Shown here piece by piece: positions 1-11,333 of a stretch of DNA of 64,000 nucleotides. Origin of the DNA: Larix kaempferi (Eukaryota; Streptophyta; Pinopsida; Pinales; Pinaceae); the NCBI GenBank assembly GCA_027924585.1, contig BSBM01000361.1, positions 68,174,001 to 68,238,000 of the forward strand. Direction: 5' to 3'. A program made the position numbers and the translations under genes. Within the stretch, counting starts at the first letter, position 1. Every line of letters starts with the position of its first letter. The notes below the pieces were generated by a model. The model did no database searches. It had not been told where the DNA came from and saw only the letters and a list, made by a program, of their open reading frames with translations.

Positions 1-2370
1 GCAGGAATACATCTATATACAAGCAATAATGAAGTGTAATAGTAGACACCCATCACTAAGATACCAAGAATCACAATTGTTTTCAACTAAGATAATTCAT
101 ATATTCATAACTATTAATCACAACATGCACCTTCATCATTTAATCCTCATTCATACAATGGAGTTGAAATAACATCAATGAGGCAACAAGTAGACTCTTA
201 TATTGAATGTAGCTTCTCCAAGCAACTAACTGTGCAAGAGCAATGTTCCACCCAACCGTAGGTGCTCTATCTAACATATACTATTTATGCTAAGAGGCCA
301 CCCCTGTGTTGGGCACAATTTTCTTTAGGAAAGGGAAACTATTTAGGGCTCACTCACAGTCAATAAGCACAATTCCATAGCCAAATTAGCACATAGTTGG
401 GTTAATAGGCTGTCCATAGTCACATAACTTAATCTCTATCCAAGCCAACACATAGTTGGGTTAACATGTTGTCAAGGTAGCAGAGGGGAATTACTAAACT
501 AGTGAACTCACTACAGAGTTACAGGAACCTCTATCAGACTTAGTCAGCTTAGGGTCCACAATACCCACCCCACACTAGGGTAATTTTTACGGATTCAAAT
601 AATATAACCAAGTGTAGTATTCTAGGAAATTATTTTGGATTGAAAAAAATATACATATAGATAGATAGGAAAATATTAAATAATAACCATACAATTTGCT
701 ACTAAAACTTGTAAAATTTGATGAATATTATATTAAAAAACATATTTTATGTAAATATAGGAAATTATTTAGAGTAAAATGACCAATTTGTGATTTTTTT
801 TTAAAAAGGCCAAAAATAACTAATAAGCTAAATGTTGCCCCTTAAAAATATCTTGCAAGCCCACATAACACCAAGAATGAACCCCTTCACTGCTCAATAG
901 TCCCTCAGATGTCACCTTCCTCTAGGTGCTATTCAATTTGTGCGTAGAAAGACCACCCAAATCCTGATAATTTTCCTGGAGGTCAAAACATTCATTGGAT
1001 TCATCAGCCAGATCCTTCATCACCCTACTTACCCCTTGTATTCAATACCACTTATTTAACACCACAAATATACACACAACTCATGAAAAGAGAAACAAAC
1101 AGACCAGACTCAAACACCTTCCTTCCTCAAACTCAACCAGCTTGGGGTCCACAATACCTTCCCCACACAACAAAAAGAAGGCGCCCCTTCACTACACAAC
1201 AGTCCATCGGGTGTCACTTTTGTCTAGGTGCAATTCAGTGTGTGCCTAGAAATACCAACCAAATCCCGTTCATATGTTGGGAGGTCAAAGTCTTCACTGG
1301 GTTACAAATATATGTTGCAAACAACCCACTAACTTCCAAGGATTTGTTCCAGCAAATTTCCAACTGGCCCTTGGTTAGAGAAAGAATAACAACCAACCAT
1401 ACTCAACATAACATTGACAAGGAGAAAAGGATTTCTGGTGCGTAAAGTATATTGGTGAATGATTAAACAAGTCCCAAGTATGATTTTGACAGTTGGGTGC
1501 ACTACAAAGAGCTCATGGACCAACTTCACCACTGTTAGACATACTCAAATAGTATTGGAACACTCTTGCAATCAATGGAATACAAACACAAATTTTGGGC
1601 TCATAGGAACCACTTCCACAACTGGGACAATATTCCCCCCCCCCCCACCCCGCCAATGGAAAAATAAGGGAAAATACATAAGGGATGTGCTCCCACAATT
1701 CATACTTAGCTTCTAGCCATGACTACGAATCAGAACTTCGAACCACTCTCTTATTTTTTTCCAAAAACAAAGAGATCCTCCTTAAGCATGATAGGTTGAG
1801 TTACTTATACCAAGGAACTATCTGCGTTGACTTCCAATTGATATATAATTTAAGTATTGACCTCAATTCAACTAATATCTTACCCAATAAGCAATCCCTA
1901 CTTCCCAAACTGCGGGTCAGCTAACACAAGACATCTCAGAACCATGCCTTTCTTTTCCCAAGATAATAACTACCTCAACTACTGCTCTCTTGGAGGAATT
2001 AAATGATTGGGACAGATGAGTCAAATTGGTAGCTGGTGGATTATAAGTTCTCTCTTGGACACATGGCTTTCATCTATTGGCTTCATGGGTTAATGCGTCC
2101 CTCCCTAATCTTAGGAAAACCATGTCCCATCCTCTTGTTTCCTTGCATAGTCAGCTGTGGGTTTTCTTTATTAATATCATGCATATGTACATCATATTTA
2201 CAATTATATTACACTTAACCAATGCATGGTTCACTAACCATACATATATATATATATTTGGCATGCACATCGTAGGGCCCTTGAGCTCCTCGCCATGTTC
2301 CTTATAGTAATCAACAATATTACATCATTTAAATAACATATGCCAAGGGGTCAATGTTGGGGAAATTACA
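1..2370 (-). repeat. LTR of element G (3' LTR in element orientation, truncated by window start)
   Basis: Colinear with 42056-44000 through many long matching blocks. It ends in ...AAATTACA, followed on the plus strand by GTACCCCCCCCC, which is the polypurine tract of a minus-strand element. From the right copy I estimate a full LTR of about 2.7 kb. It contains an internal duplication: a unit starting with 'ggtccacaatacc' at about 552 recurs at about 1145. A C-tract lies at 1636-1647. A MITE is inserted at 576-858. The short ORFs here are not coding. Confidence 0.8.
576..858. mobile_element. hAT-like MITE, copy 1
   Basis: A 283-bp unit homologous to 44103-44391, present here between LTR sequences that are contiguous in the other G LTR. 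The unit starts TAGGGTAATTTTTA and ends in a degenerate inverse of it. Flanks are CCCCACAC (568-575) and GCCCACAT (859-866), a plausible imperfect 8-bp target duplication as made by hAT transposases. It has no coding capacity. Confidence 0.6.
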
Positions 2371-2383
2371 GTACCCCCCCCCT
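2371..2383 (-). other. Polypurine tract of element G
   Basis: On the minus strand the run reads AAGGGGGGGGGG directly upstream of the LTR start TGTAATTTCC. It marks the 3' end of the internal region of G and confirms the minus orientation. Confidence 0.7.
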
Positions 2384-2595
2384 TAAATTAGAACTATCCT
2401 AAGTGCTCTTCATAAATAAACAAACATGGGTATGCCTATCTCATGTCATCCTCCAACTCCCATGTAGCCTCATTTGGACCAAAGTGCTTCCACTTCACCT
2501 TTACCTATCTAACTGCTCGACTTCATAGCATAGTCTCCTTCCTGCCTATGATGTGCATGGGATACACTTGGAACTCTCCCTTGGGTAACTTCCAC

Positions 2596-3133
2596 CTAAA
2601 TCACATTCCAATCAACAATGTAATTAAGATCATGTATATACTTTATAAGCAATGAGACATGGAAAACATTATGATGTTTCATATGTGCAGAAAATGAAAT
2701 CCTATATGCAATTGGTCCTATCCTATCAAGGAATTCAAAAGGCCTACAATATCTTGGTGCCAACTTGGCGCAACCTTGAATATTTAGAGATATCTTATTT
2801 GGCTTTAATCTCAAATAAGAATGGTCCCTAACCCTAAATTCTCTATGCACTCATTTTAGATTTGCATCGAGCTCTTCTATGCCTATCCTATGCCACTTTG
2901 AAATCCTGTCCGATTTTAACTATTTCTTGCTCCATCTCTTTGAGCATTTTTGGTTGCACCACTATGTTCACTAGGTTTTCCCAACATACTGGAGTCTTGC
3001 ATTTCCTACCATAGATGGCTTCAAATCGACTCATCCCAAATGATGCTTGGTGATTGTTGTTGTAAGAAAATTCAACCATATGTATGTAGTCCTCCATGTG
3101 GATGGCTTATTCATCACATACACCCTTAACATA
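2596..3133 (-). pseudogene. Element G integrase C-terminal part (continuation after CACTA-1)
   Basis: Minus-strand coding for the end of a gypsy integrase. 2888-3097 gives the conserved block EFSYNNNHQASFGMSRFEAI followed by YGRKC, characteristic of the integrase catalytic-core end. 2596-2850 gives KLAPRYC..PFE.LDRIGPIAYR and NVFHVSLL, the conserved block before a chromodomain. The two pieces lie in different frames, so the gene is broken. It connects to the piece at 37576-38186. Function in life: integration of element cDNA in the nucleus. Confidence 0.8.
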
Positions 3134-3176
3134 CACTACAAGGAAAAAGGCCCTTTAGCAGAGGTTATAGAGTATG
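3134..3176 (+). repeat. CACTA-1 left terminal inverted repeat
   Basis: Starts CACTACAAGGAAAA and continues through GG.CC...TAGC.GAGGT.ATAG, which matches the inverse complement of 37530-37572 with a few mismatches and a one-base A insertion. The same terminus occurs at 45065 (CACTA-2). Confidence 0.9.
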
Positions 3177-3239
3177 CTCCTCCCAAAAGATACCAAATAT
3201 CTGTTTCTAGCAGAGGTTAGTAGTGGAGGTGAGTGACCA

Positions 3240-5170
3240 GAGGTTTTAGCGGAAGTTTTTATGTTGGTGCATTTTTTACCTAATCGCACCGGTGCATTCA
3301 CATAACACATGCACCGAGACGTTTCCTAATTTGTCGCACCATGACTAGAAAAGATCATTATCAAAACAAAATAATTTCCAAATAACCAAAGTGGTGCATT
3401 CCATCACACACAACTGCACCGGTGCGTTTAGTAGAAACCACTGCACTGCATACTCTTTTATTTAAAAAGTAAAATATTTAGGTAAAAAACTAAACTTGGT
3501 GTGTTCATTAACGATAAATTTCTCGATGCATCGTATCAAACCTAACACACCGAACATTACTTTATGAAACATAATAATATATTTTCCTAAAAAAATATCT
3601 CAAAATTCTAACAACAGTGCGTCCATTGTTAAATGTCCCGGTGTGTTTCAATGACCATAATGCACCACCATTCCATTTCTTGAAAATAAAAAATATAATT
3701 TTATAATCGAAAAAATATTTTAAAACCATTCCCGGTGCGCTAAAGGACTATAGATGCACCGATGTGGGATCGTACACCAAACGCACTGACAAGTATTTTA
3801 TCCAAAATAAAAATAAAAATTGTTATTTTATTAAAAAATTATTTTATTTTAACATCGGCTCATTCTGATGCTCTCGACTATTGAATCCATCGATGCATCC
3901 TTATGTTGAGCGCACTGGTACACGGTTTAATAAATAAAAATTACCGCGGCCGAAAACTCATTTTTATCCTCTTCAGTGCATTTGAGCCTCTCTGGACTAG
4001 TGCTTCCCTTCACACACCTAGACACCCTGACATCCATGGTCCACGTGGAAGCATCCTTGTCTTCTATTGGCCATTGCGGTTTGTTTGAATTTTTCCAAAC
4101 TTTGCAGAAAAATTCAAATTTACTATACATCGCAAATATGCCTCCCCGATGCGTTGTTCAATAGGTAAAATCTTTCTTAGTTCACAATTTAAGCTTTTAG
4201 CATTTGAATTTTTAAAATTCAACTTGAAATGCACCTCTTTTAAAAAAAATTAAAATAATTTGAGCGATGCGTTTGAGTCGTTCAGATCGCACCACTATAC
4301 GGTGCACCCTGTAAAATTTTATATGGCACACCATCAATAGTGCGAGGCAAATGACTTGAACGCACCACGCCACACGGAAAAAAAAATTAAAACCCACAAA
4401 TGGTTAACGATGTGTTACATATTTACGAGCACCGGAAAACCAGTGCCCTTAAGTGTAATACACACACCGATAACCATACAATCTAAAAAAATAATACTTG
4501 TGTAAACAGTGTGCTTATGTCACACATCTGCACTAGATATAGATACAATGAAGTGGCATAAGTGCACCATTGATACACCTCACAAAAAATTAAATTCTCA
4601 TAATCACCAGTGAGATTAGTAAAATGGAGGGAACCAGAATCCTGGTGCTTGTTATTGTCTAGCACACTGGTATTGGTACAATAGAAAATCATAATAATTT
4701 ATACGGTGCGTTGTAAATTAATGAGTACTGGATTGCTGGTGCCGTTAATTTTAGTAAACGCACAAGTATTTATATATTAAAAGTTAAAAATAATTTATAT
4801 GGTGCGCTTATGTCACGTCATCGCACCAGTGTCGGTGCAAGTACGTAACATAGATGCATCGTTGACACTTTTATAAATGCGTGAACACACAACTAATGGT
4901 GCTCCTACATCACATCAAGGAACCGGTGTACGGTGCATTCACGTGACATTGGTGCACTGTGAATATATTTCAAATAAATTATTTATTTTGAAATTCGATG
5001 CGTTTGAATAACGGTGCACTAATAATATTTAGGCACATCGTCCAATTCAAATTTAATTTTTTTGATATATAAGTAGCGGTGCAACGTAAATATTTTAGCA
5101 CACCTCTTTTCGGTGCCGTCATTATATAAGCGCACCGCATGCAATGCATTTCTAGTATTTTTGGTGCATT
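3240..5170. repeat. CACTA-1 left subterminal repeat region
   Basis: About 1.9 kb without a convincing gene, dense in short motifs of the type GGTGCG/GGTGCATT and their inverse CGCACC, in both orientations and often paired as CACCGGTGC. In En/Spm elements such subterminal repeats are the binding sites of the TNPA-type protein and are required in cis for transposition. That role here is inferred from position and density. Confidence 0.8.
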
Positions 5171-5282
5171 GGTTTTCTTTTTTGGAAAAAATTTTAATAT
5201 TTGATTTTAGTGGATATAATCTTGTCATAATTATTTTATATGTATGCTTATGAGACTGATTTATATTATATGTGAAATAGAT

Positions 5283-5405
5283 ACGTGATCACCACGAGGC
5301 ACAGCAGCAATGCGAGCCACACATGGATCATAATAACTTCTACAGAGAGTGGGAGGCCAGGGAGAGGGAGAGATATTTATACCCTCTTCCCATTATGCCT
5401 CAGAC
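5283..5405 (+). pseudogene. CACTA left-end gene of unknown function, first part (exon 1a)
   Basis: Plus-strand coding around REWEARERERYLYPLPIMPQ, split after this point by element A and continuing at 21621. CACTA-2 has the equivalent at 47222 onward (REWETKERERYLY), so the reading frame is shared by two independent copies. The start codon is not certain; the sequence upstream is Gln- and His-rich. I do not recognise the family. Confidence 0.55.
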
Positions 5406-5769
5406 TGTTAGGAACCCATGTCTTTACTTTGTTAGTATATTGTTGTTGGACGAATATGCTTTGTAAGTCGTCCCATAGTATTTGTTGATCCATATTTTGT
5501 GTTATTGTTGTTGGCGCATATGCTTTGTAAGTCGCCCGTAGTATTGTTGATCCATAGTTTGTAGTGGCCCATGGTTTTGACCCATAGTATTGGCACCTAG
5601 ACTTAGTATATAAGTGTGTGTTGAGGCCTATGAAGGCACCGTGAAGTTATTTTGTATTGAGCTTGCTCAAAGGAGGTTGCCCCCTCAAAGTGGCCTGCGA
5701 TAAATAAAAGTATTATGTGATCTGATATATTGTGTATTTTCATCAATTATTTGTTGCAGGTTCTTCACA
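5406..5769 (+). repeat. Element A 5' LTR
   Basis: 364 bp, TGTTAGGAACCC...GGTTCTTCACA. A TATA box (TATATAA) lies at 5607-5613 and an AATAAA signal near 5703. An internal near-duplication (tatgctttgtaagtcg, about 5456 and 5518) is seen. It matches 21252-21615. Confidence 0.95.
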
Positions 5770-5771
5770 TC

Positions 5772-5784
5772 TGGTATCATAGCA
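5772..5784 (+). other. Element A primer-binding site (tRNA-Met type)
   Basis: TGGTATCATAGCA lies two bases after the LTR end. It matches the initiator tRNA-Met complement TGGTATCAGAGC at all but one position. Confidence 0.8.
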
Positions 5785-6913
5785 CTTTCTTGGGCTCGCT
5801 GGGTGAAATTTCTGCCAATTTTTTTTTTGCATCTGTTGCAGGTTCGGATTTGGGAATAATCCCTATCCACTTAACTGTGGGAAGTACTTGGGAATAAGCC
5901 CTAAAATGCATTGTGAGGAGTACCATAGGAACCCTGAAGTAGCTGGCCCATTAAGAGGACCTGCCAGTGAAAAGGGAAACGACCCCTACCTAATTGACTA
6001 GTTCCCACCCGTGAGGTAAACCAAGAGCTGTCGTTTGTGGCAAAGCGGTTATCAGTTTTACTTGAGCCGTGGAGTGAGGGGTATTGCCCCAATACGCAAG
6101 CCGTCAGACAGCATTGGTGGCCGAGTGAAACCCCTGAACTGTTAGGAAGCTGCACATACCCGAGGTCCATATCTAATTTTAGCTGAACTGTTGCCGATCA
6201 CTACTACGCCATTTCAGATCCAGCCGTTCATATCCATTCTGAAAAACATTCCAGATCCAACCCTTTCAGATTTATTTCAGATCTAGCCATTCAGATCCAT
6301 TCTGAAAGCCGTTCCAGATACAACCATTTCAGATCTATTTCAGATCCAGCTATTTTCGATCCATTCGGTGTCATTTTAGATCCCTCTGTTTCCACTCACT
6401 TCCGGGCCATTGCAGATCTATCTGTTTCAGATCCCTTCCGAGCCGTAGCTGCTCCATTATGAAAAAAGAGTATAAAATTCAATTTTTTCTTTATATCTCC
6501 CTTGTTTTCACTCTGTTTCCCTTGAAACTTCCCGGGAACCCCCGTACTCCCATTCTGCATATTTCATTCCTGAGGACCCTATCCCCAATTCCACTTCCCA
6601 AAGCCCGAAATCCCACATTTGTCTATTTTTAGGGTTTGCCATAACTTCCTCAGATTTCATCCAATCACCTTCAAATTTTACCATAGAGTTCATTTCCTAA
6701 TTCTGCTTCTTTGTCCCTCTCTGCCTAATATTCCCATTCTTTCACCCCGCTTCTGAAATCCTCCTTTTCTGCTTCCCTGTCCATTCGACAGTGTCCAAAA
6801 CCTAGTCAAACCCCAATTACCCTTCATATTTTTTCCCAAATCCAGATTTTCCTTTACTGAAATAGTTTCTGTTTTTGGTTTTCTACCCAGTCAAAAAAAA
6901 AAAAATCCTGGTT
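5785..6913 (+). other. Element A untranslated leader with 63-bp repeats
   Basis: 1.1 kb with no gene between the primer site and gag. It holds a tandem repeat of about 63 bp (starts near 6211, 6274 and 6337; motif atttcagatc...) made of 'cagatcc' elements. From 6480 the sequence is pyrimidine-rich (many CTTCC and TTCCC runs), as in many plant retrotransposon leaders. Confidence 0.6.
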
Positions 6914-7831
6914 ATGGTTGTCACCCGCGCAGGAGCGAAAACCATGGAAGAAGCACTTGCAGCCATCCAAGTCAAACTCCAGGATCTGGATGAAAAATTT
7001 CTCGGTCTCCATCTTGAACATTCAGCCATGAACAACAAATGGCAGTCTGAGTCTTCATCGGACAATGGGTTCTCTTCTTCCAGCAATGTCCGTGGTCTGA
7101 AGCTTGATTTTCCTCGCTTCAATGGTACTGATCCAACTGGATGGATCTATTGTGCAGAACAATATTTCAGTCTGCATAATACTTTTGATGTCAACAAAGT
7201 TCCACTTTCATCCTTTCATTTGGAACAGGAAGCTCTTCAATGGTACCGTTGGTACATCAAGGCTCATGAAGAGCCAAAATGGCCAGACTTTTGCCAGCTC
7301 CTTTTGCAACGATTTGGTCCTAGTGATTTTGATGACCTCATAGGAGCACTCATTAAACTTCACCAAATTGGCACTGTGAGAGAGTATCAAATCGAATTTG
7401 AGAAACTAGCCAACCACACTAAAGGATTGTCTGATGACTTTTACTGGAGTTGTTTTATCAGTGGTCTAAAAGATGCCATCCGCTCTGAGGTAAAAATGTT
7501 CTATCCCAACACAATGATGGAATCCCTAGGGTTGGTTAAGTTGGAAGAAGACAAGATTGCAGCCCAACAACGCTCCAAGCCCACTTTTGTTCCCTTCCGA
7601 AATATGGGTTCTCAACGACCACCCATACCGCAGGCTCCTCAACCAACTCCTATCAAGCATTTGTCTGAAACAGAGATGCAAGCACGCAGAGAAAAGGGGC
7701 TTTGCTATAATTGTGATGAGAAATTCACTCGGGGACATAGATGTGTTCAACAAAAGCTCTATCTCTTGGATGTGGATTCTCCGCCTGCCTTTGAAATTGG
7801 TGATGAAGATCCAGATACAATGGATGCTTAG
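6914..7831 (+). pseudogene. gag: Element A gag
   Basis: The start at 6914 (MVVTRAGAKTMEEAL) is preferred over 6875 because the first 13 codons of the longer frame are low-complexity lysine codons. An N-terminal coiled-coil-like region is followed by the plant gypsy gag core (LDFPRFNGTDPTGW, QALQWYRW-like block, LQRFGPS, VREYQIEFEKLANHT, FISGLKDAIRSEV). A zinc-knuckle-like CYNCDEKF...GHRC lies near the end. The frame stops with TAG at 7829, but the same frame continues as protease and RT, so gag and pol were probably one polyprotein. Role: capsid protein of the cytoplasmic particle. Confidence 0.88.
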
Positions 7832-8815
7832 GTCGACATTCAGGAACCACCTATTGACCCTCTGTCTCAAGATGACCAGCCAGAGATATCTCTCCATGCT
7901 TTAGCTGGAATCACCACCCCCCAAACAATGCGGGTCAGGGGTTACTTCAAGAAGCTTCCTCTTACAATACTCATTGATTCTGGTAGCACTCATGATTTCA
8001 TTGACCCTCGGATCGATAAAAAAGCTGATTGTTTTATCCATCCTTGCTCCAACTTTGAAGTCATGGTTGCCAATGGGGGCACCTTACCTTGCAAAGGGAA
8101 GTGTCAAAATGTGCATATCTCTATGGGATATTATACCTTGCACTCTGACATGTTTGCCTTGCCCTTAGGCTAATGTGATGTGGTTTTGGGCGCTCAATGG
8201 CTACACACACTTGGCCCTATCTTTTGGGATTTTGCTGAACTTTGGATGCAATTTTTCCTCAATGGACAAAAACACAAATTGACAGGATTACAACCAGGGT
8301 CTCTCAGCATCATCGGTTCACATTGCATGGAAAAACTCCTCAAGAAGAATTAACATGGTGTCATCGCTCAGATCCATTCCATTCAGATGCATCCATCAGC
8401 GGTCTCCACTACTCTTTTGGATCTACAACAAATTCTGGATCGATATATAGGTGTCTTTGCTGAACTAGTGGGATTTCCACCTTCAAGGCCAGAAGACCAT
8501 CATATTCAGCTCCTTCCTTGCAACGTTCGTCCCAACATCAGGCCGTATCGCTACCCATTTCACCAAAAAACAGAGATTGAAATGCTTGTTGGGGACTTAT
8601 TGAAGCAAGGTATTATTCGCCCAAGCACTAGTTCCTTTTTTTCTCCAATTCTTCTTGTTCACAAAAAATATGGGTCATGGCGCCTCTGCATTGACTTCTG
8701 AGCACTTAATCACCTCACCATCAAGGATAAGTTTCCAATTCCTGTTGTTGATGAGCTTCATGGGGCTCAATTTTCTCCAAGTTGGATCTTCGTTCTGGGT
8801 ATCATTGTTAACACC
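7832..8815 (+). pseudogene. pol: Element A pol, part 1: protease and RT N-terminus (to the element B insertion)
   Basis: Same frame as gag, broken by in-frame stops near 8171, 8351 and 8699. The aspartic protease active site is LIDSGSTHDF (7965 region). RT begins with RPYRYP and KQGIIRPSTSSFFSPILLV, then KKYGSWRLCIDF and ALNHLTIKDKFPIP. The conserved DLRSGYH block is cut after the His codon by element B. RT resumes at 18801 with QIRVHEDDI. Product: protease and reverse transcriptase of the particle. Not functional in this copy. Confidence 0.88.
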
Positions 8816-9515
8816 CAAAAAGTGCTCACTAGCTCATTCCATTATTCACATGACCCATTTGTCCACTTTTCCACCAGTTGAGCCTCTAAAGCCATCAAAA
8901 GGCCACCAAAAATACCATAATACACCTTTTTCCCCTCAAAAAAATATAAATTCCTCAAAAGACACAAAAAACCCTAAAAAATGGTCCAGAATTCCCCAAA
9001 AATATTAAAAGAGAATAAAAATATTCAAAATATTCAGAAAAAGAAAAAAGGGGGAAAAAAGACCTAAACCATGTTGGTCAATACCATTGGTTTCCCTAAA
9101 ACCACAATGGTATTCCCCATCACCAAAAACTATAAAAAAGTGATAGGGGCTTCTCACTTTCCATCCACATTTCATCCTATCCTTATGCTGCCAAATTCGT
9201 TTTGAGAGCCATTGCCTCCCATTGTGAGTTTGAAGAATCCCCATTTCAGCATCTTGGAGAAGAGACCATTGGAGATTGGAGCACCTCAACCTTGGAGTTT
9301 CTCAACACCAAACATCCTCACCATTTGAGGTATTATAATACAAAATCATTCTTTGTTATATCTCTTGTTCTTTCTGTTAATCTTTGTAGATTTATTTTTA
9401 TATGCACATGTTAATGTTAGATTCAGTTCATTGTTATTTGATTTTTATTTGAAACTGCTATTACATTGTTAATAGGTGCACCATTGCACATACTTGGTTG
9501 AAAAACCAAGCAACA
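8816..9515 (+). repeat. Element B 5' LTR
   Basis: 700 bp, TGTTAACACCC...CAAGCAACA. It matches 17545-18192 closely over about 650 bp and more weakly the solo LTR at 25825-26596. It is A-rich in the first half (many cctcaaaa and accaaaa runs). Confidence 0.9.
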
Positions 9516-9520
9516 GTTTT

Positions 9521-9535
9521 TGGCGACTCCACTGG
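9521..9535 (+). other. Element B primer-binding site (tRNA-Arg type)
   Basis: TGGCGACTCCACTGG five bases after the LTR. This motif is the usual primer site of plant Tat/Ogre gypsy elements and supports the lineage call. Confidence 0.8.
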
Positions 9536-9774
9536 ATTTCAAGCTTTAAAATTTTTGGTAATTTTTGCTTTAGATCTTAGGCTTTTATTTGTTTTTACCA
9601 TTCCAATTAGCAGATCTGCCATACTACACAGCATACTCATTGCTGCCCTAGCTATTGGCCCTTTCTGTAGCCTTTAACAGACCGAAATTTCACTTTTCAG
9701 TTTTGTTTCCGGCGACTCATTTTTCCATTTTTGCATCGCAACTTTTCGCCCGATAGTTGCGCGGCTCATCGTGA

Positions 9775-9985
9775 CCTCGGAGCCTTTTTCTGCGCTGCGT
9801 GCCGCAGCCTCATGGCCTTTTTCCACGCTACACATCGCGGCTTCGCGTCACTTTTCCGTGTTGCACGCCGTGACTTCGCGTCCTTTTTCCGCACTGCCCA
9901 TCGCGGTTGTGTGGCTGTTTTTCGCACTGCACATTGCGGCTTCGTGACCCAAACCTGCGATGCCCATCGCAGCTTTTGGCCTAAA
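9775..9985 (+). repeat. 33-bp GC-rich minisatellite in the element B leader
   Basis: About six degenerate tandem copies of a 33-bp unit (core: tttttccgcactgcacatcg, gcggcttcgcg). The open frame across it (9731-10057) gives an 11-residue repeat of the type FFRTAHRGFAS. The frame is a by-product of the period being a multiple of three; I do not call it a gene. The block stands out as GC-rich in AT-rich surroundings. Confidence 0.75.
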
Positions 9986-11333
9986 ACCCGCGATGCTGTT
10001 ATTTTTCATTCGACCCAATTTTTAGAAAAAAATTTGCTGCATTTTTTCCCCATTTAGCCTATTTTCTAGCATTATTTTTTCTGCATTATTATAGCAATAG
10101 TGAATCATTTTCTATTACATATGCTCCATTAAAATATTTTTAAAAATTTTCAGTAAGTGAAAGAAAGGTTTTTAGCACTTTGTTTAAATCATAGATTTCA
10201 TTTCTTAGCAAATTTCAAACCATCTTTCAGATTTGCTCAATAGTTTTTCCCAAGCAAGCACTTAGAAATCCATTTTTTTCTTACAATATTTGCTTTCATT
10301 TAAAAAGTTATTTCGAAAATCCATAGTTTTTGAATTATTTTTATTAAATCATTTACATTTCAAAAAATGCCTTTATTTTTTGCAAATTGGAATCATCTTG
10401 TTTTTAATTTGTAATCAATCGCCCAATCGAGGCAAATTCATTTTTAGTTAAATAATCACACTTGCACCCAATCTGCCACATTTTTAATTAACAGAGCCTT
10501 AAAATCTACCTAAACTCAACAAACACTTTAACCCCACTTGGGGAACACTTGAAGAATCTTGTAGCTAGGTAGGATTGGGGGGACAGGTGTGCCAATAACA
10601 CCCCTCAATTAATTACATCTGAGACATAGAAGTTGTCTTTTAGGGTCCGAAAAATCTCTTATTATTTGTTGACACGGTTATATACCAATTTATCGAGAAG
10701 GCCTCTCCCTTAGGAGGGTTGAAGTAGCCAGACTGGTTCCGGAAGCATGAGTGGAATACCACAATCCATTCAATAACCGAAGGATACCTTTCACAGTTCT
10801 CAGTGTACTACCTGTATGGGAGTACAACGGCGATAGAACCAAACTGCAGATTCACCCAACCGAACGTGTCATGAACGGGGTATCCTAGTTGCCATTTTTT
10901 AGGATTGACTACCCGGTGTCCCTCCCGGTAGGGGGATATCTAGCGTTTGAGTCCACCACCCATATTGTCTAACTTGGATTTCATCACCTTGCAGAGGATA
11001 TGTTTAGTTGAGTCATAATACCATTTTTAGTTAGGCGTTTGCATGCTCTGCTACCCCCCTTGGTCTAGTTAGCACCACTTTTTTCTAGGAACAGTTTGAT
11101 TTTTGGTATTTTGACCACTTTCTTGATCCCTCCACTTATTATAGCACAACTATTATAATAAGTGCTTTTGAGGTTGGTTCTTGGCATGAGAGCCATTATT
11201 TTTTCACACTCCCCTCCTGCACACATCGTGGGATTAGGGTCTTGAGTTTTTTTTTTTAATCTCACCACCATCCATTGACATTTCTAGACATTTCTCACCA
11301 TTGAGAACTTAAGACGATCCCGCCGTTTTCAGG
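9986..11333 (+). other. Element B leader, no gene seen
   Basis: AT-rich to mixed sequence with no sustained open frame. Tat/Ogre elements normally have a long leader here, sometimes with an extra ORF upstream of gag; no such ORF is visible. Confidence 0.5.

Noticed and set aside
995-1716. Chain of small ORFs on both strands as genes
   Set aside because: They lie in the LTR of element G, overlap each other and are not conserved in frame with the other LTR.
3240-5170. Subterminal repeats as a host promoter cluster
   Set aside because: Their position between a CACTA terminus and its first gene, and recurrence in CACTA-2 and at the right end, explain them as transposase-partner sites.
9731-10057. 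108-residue ORF as a protein gene
   Set aside because: It is the translation of a 33-bp GC-rich minisatellite; openness follows from the period and no family signature is present.
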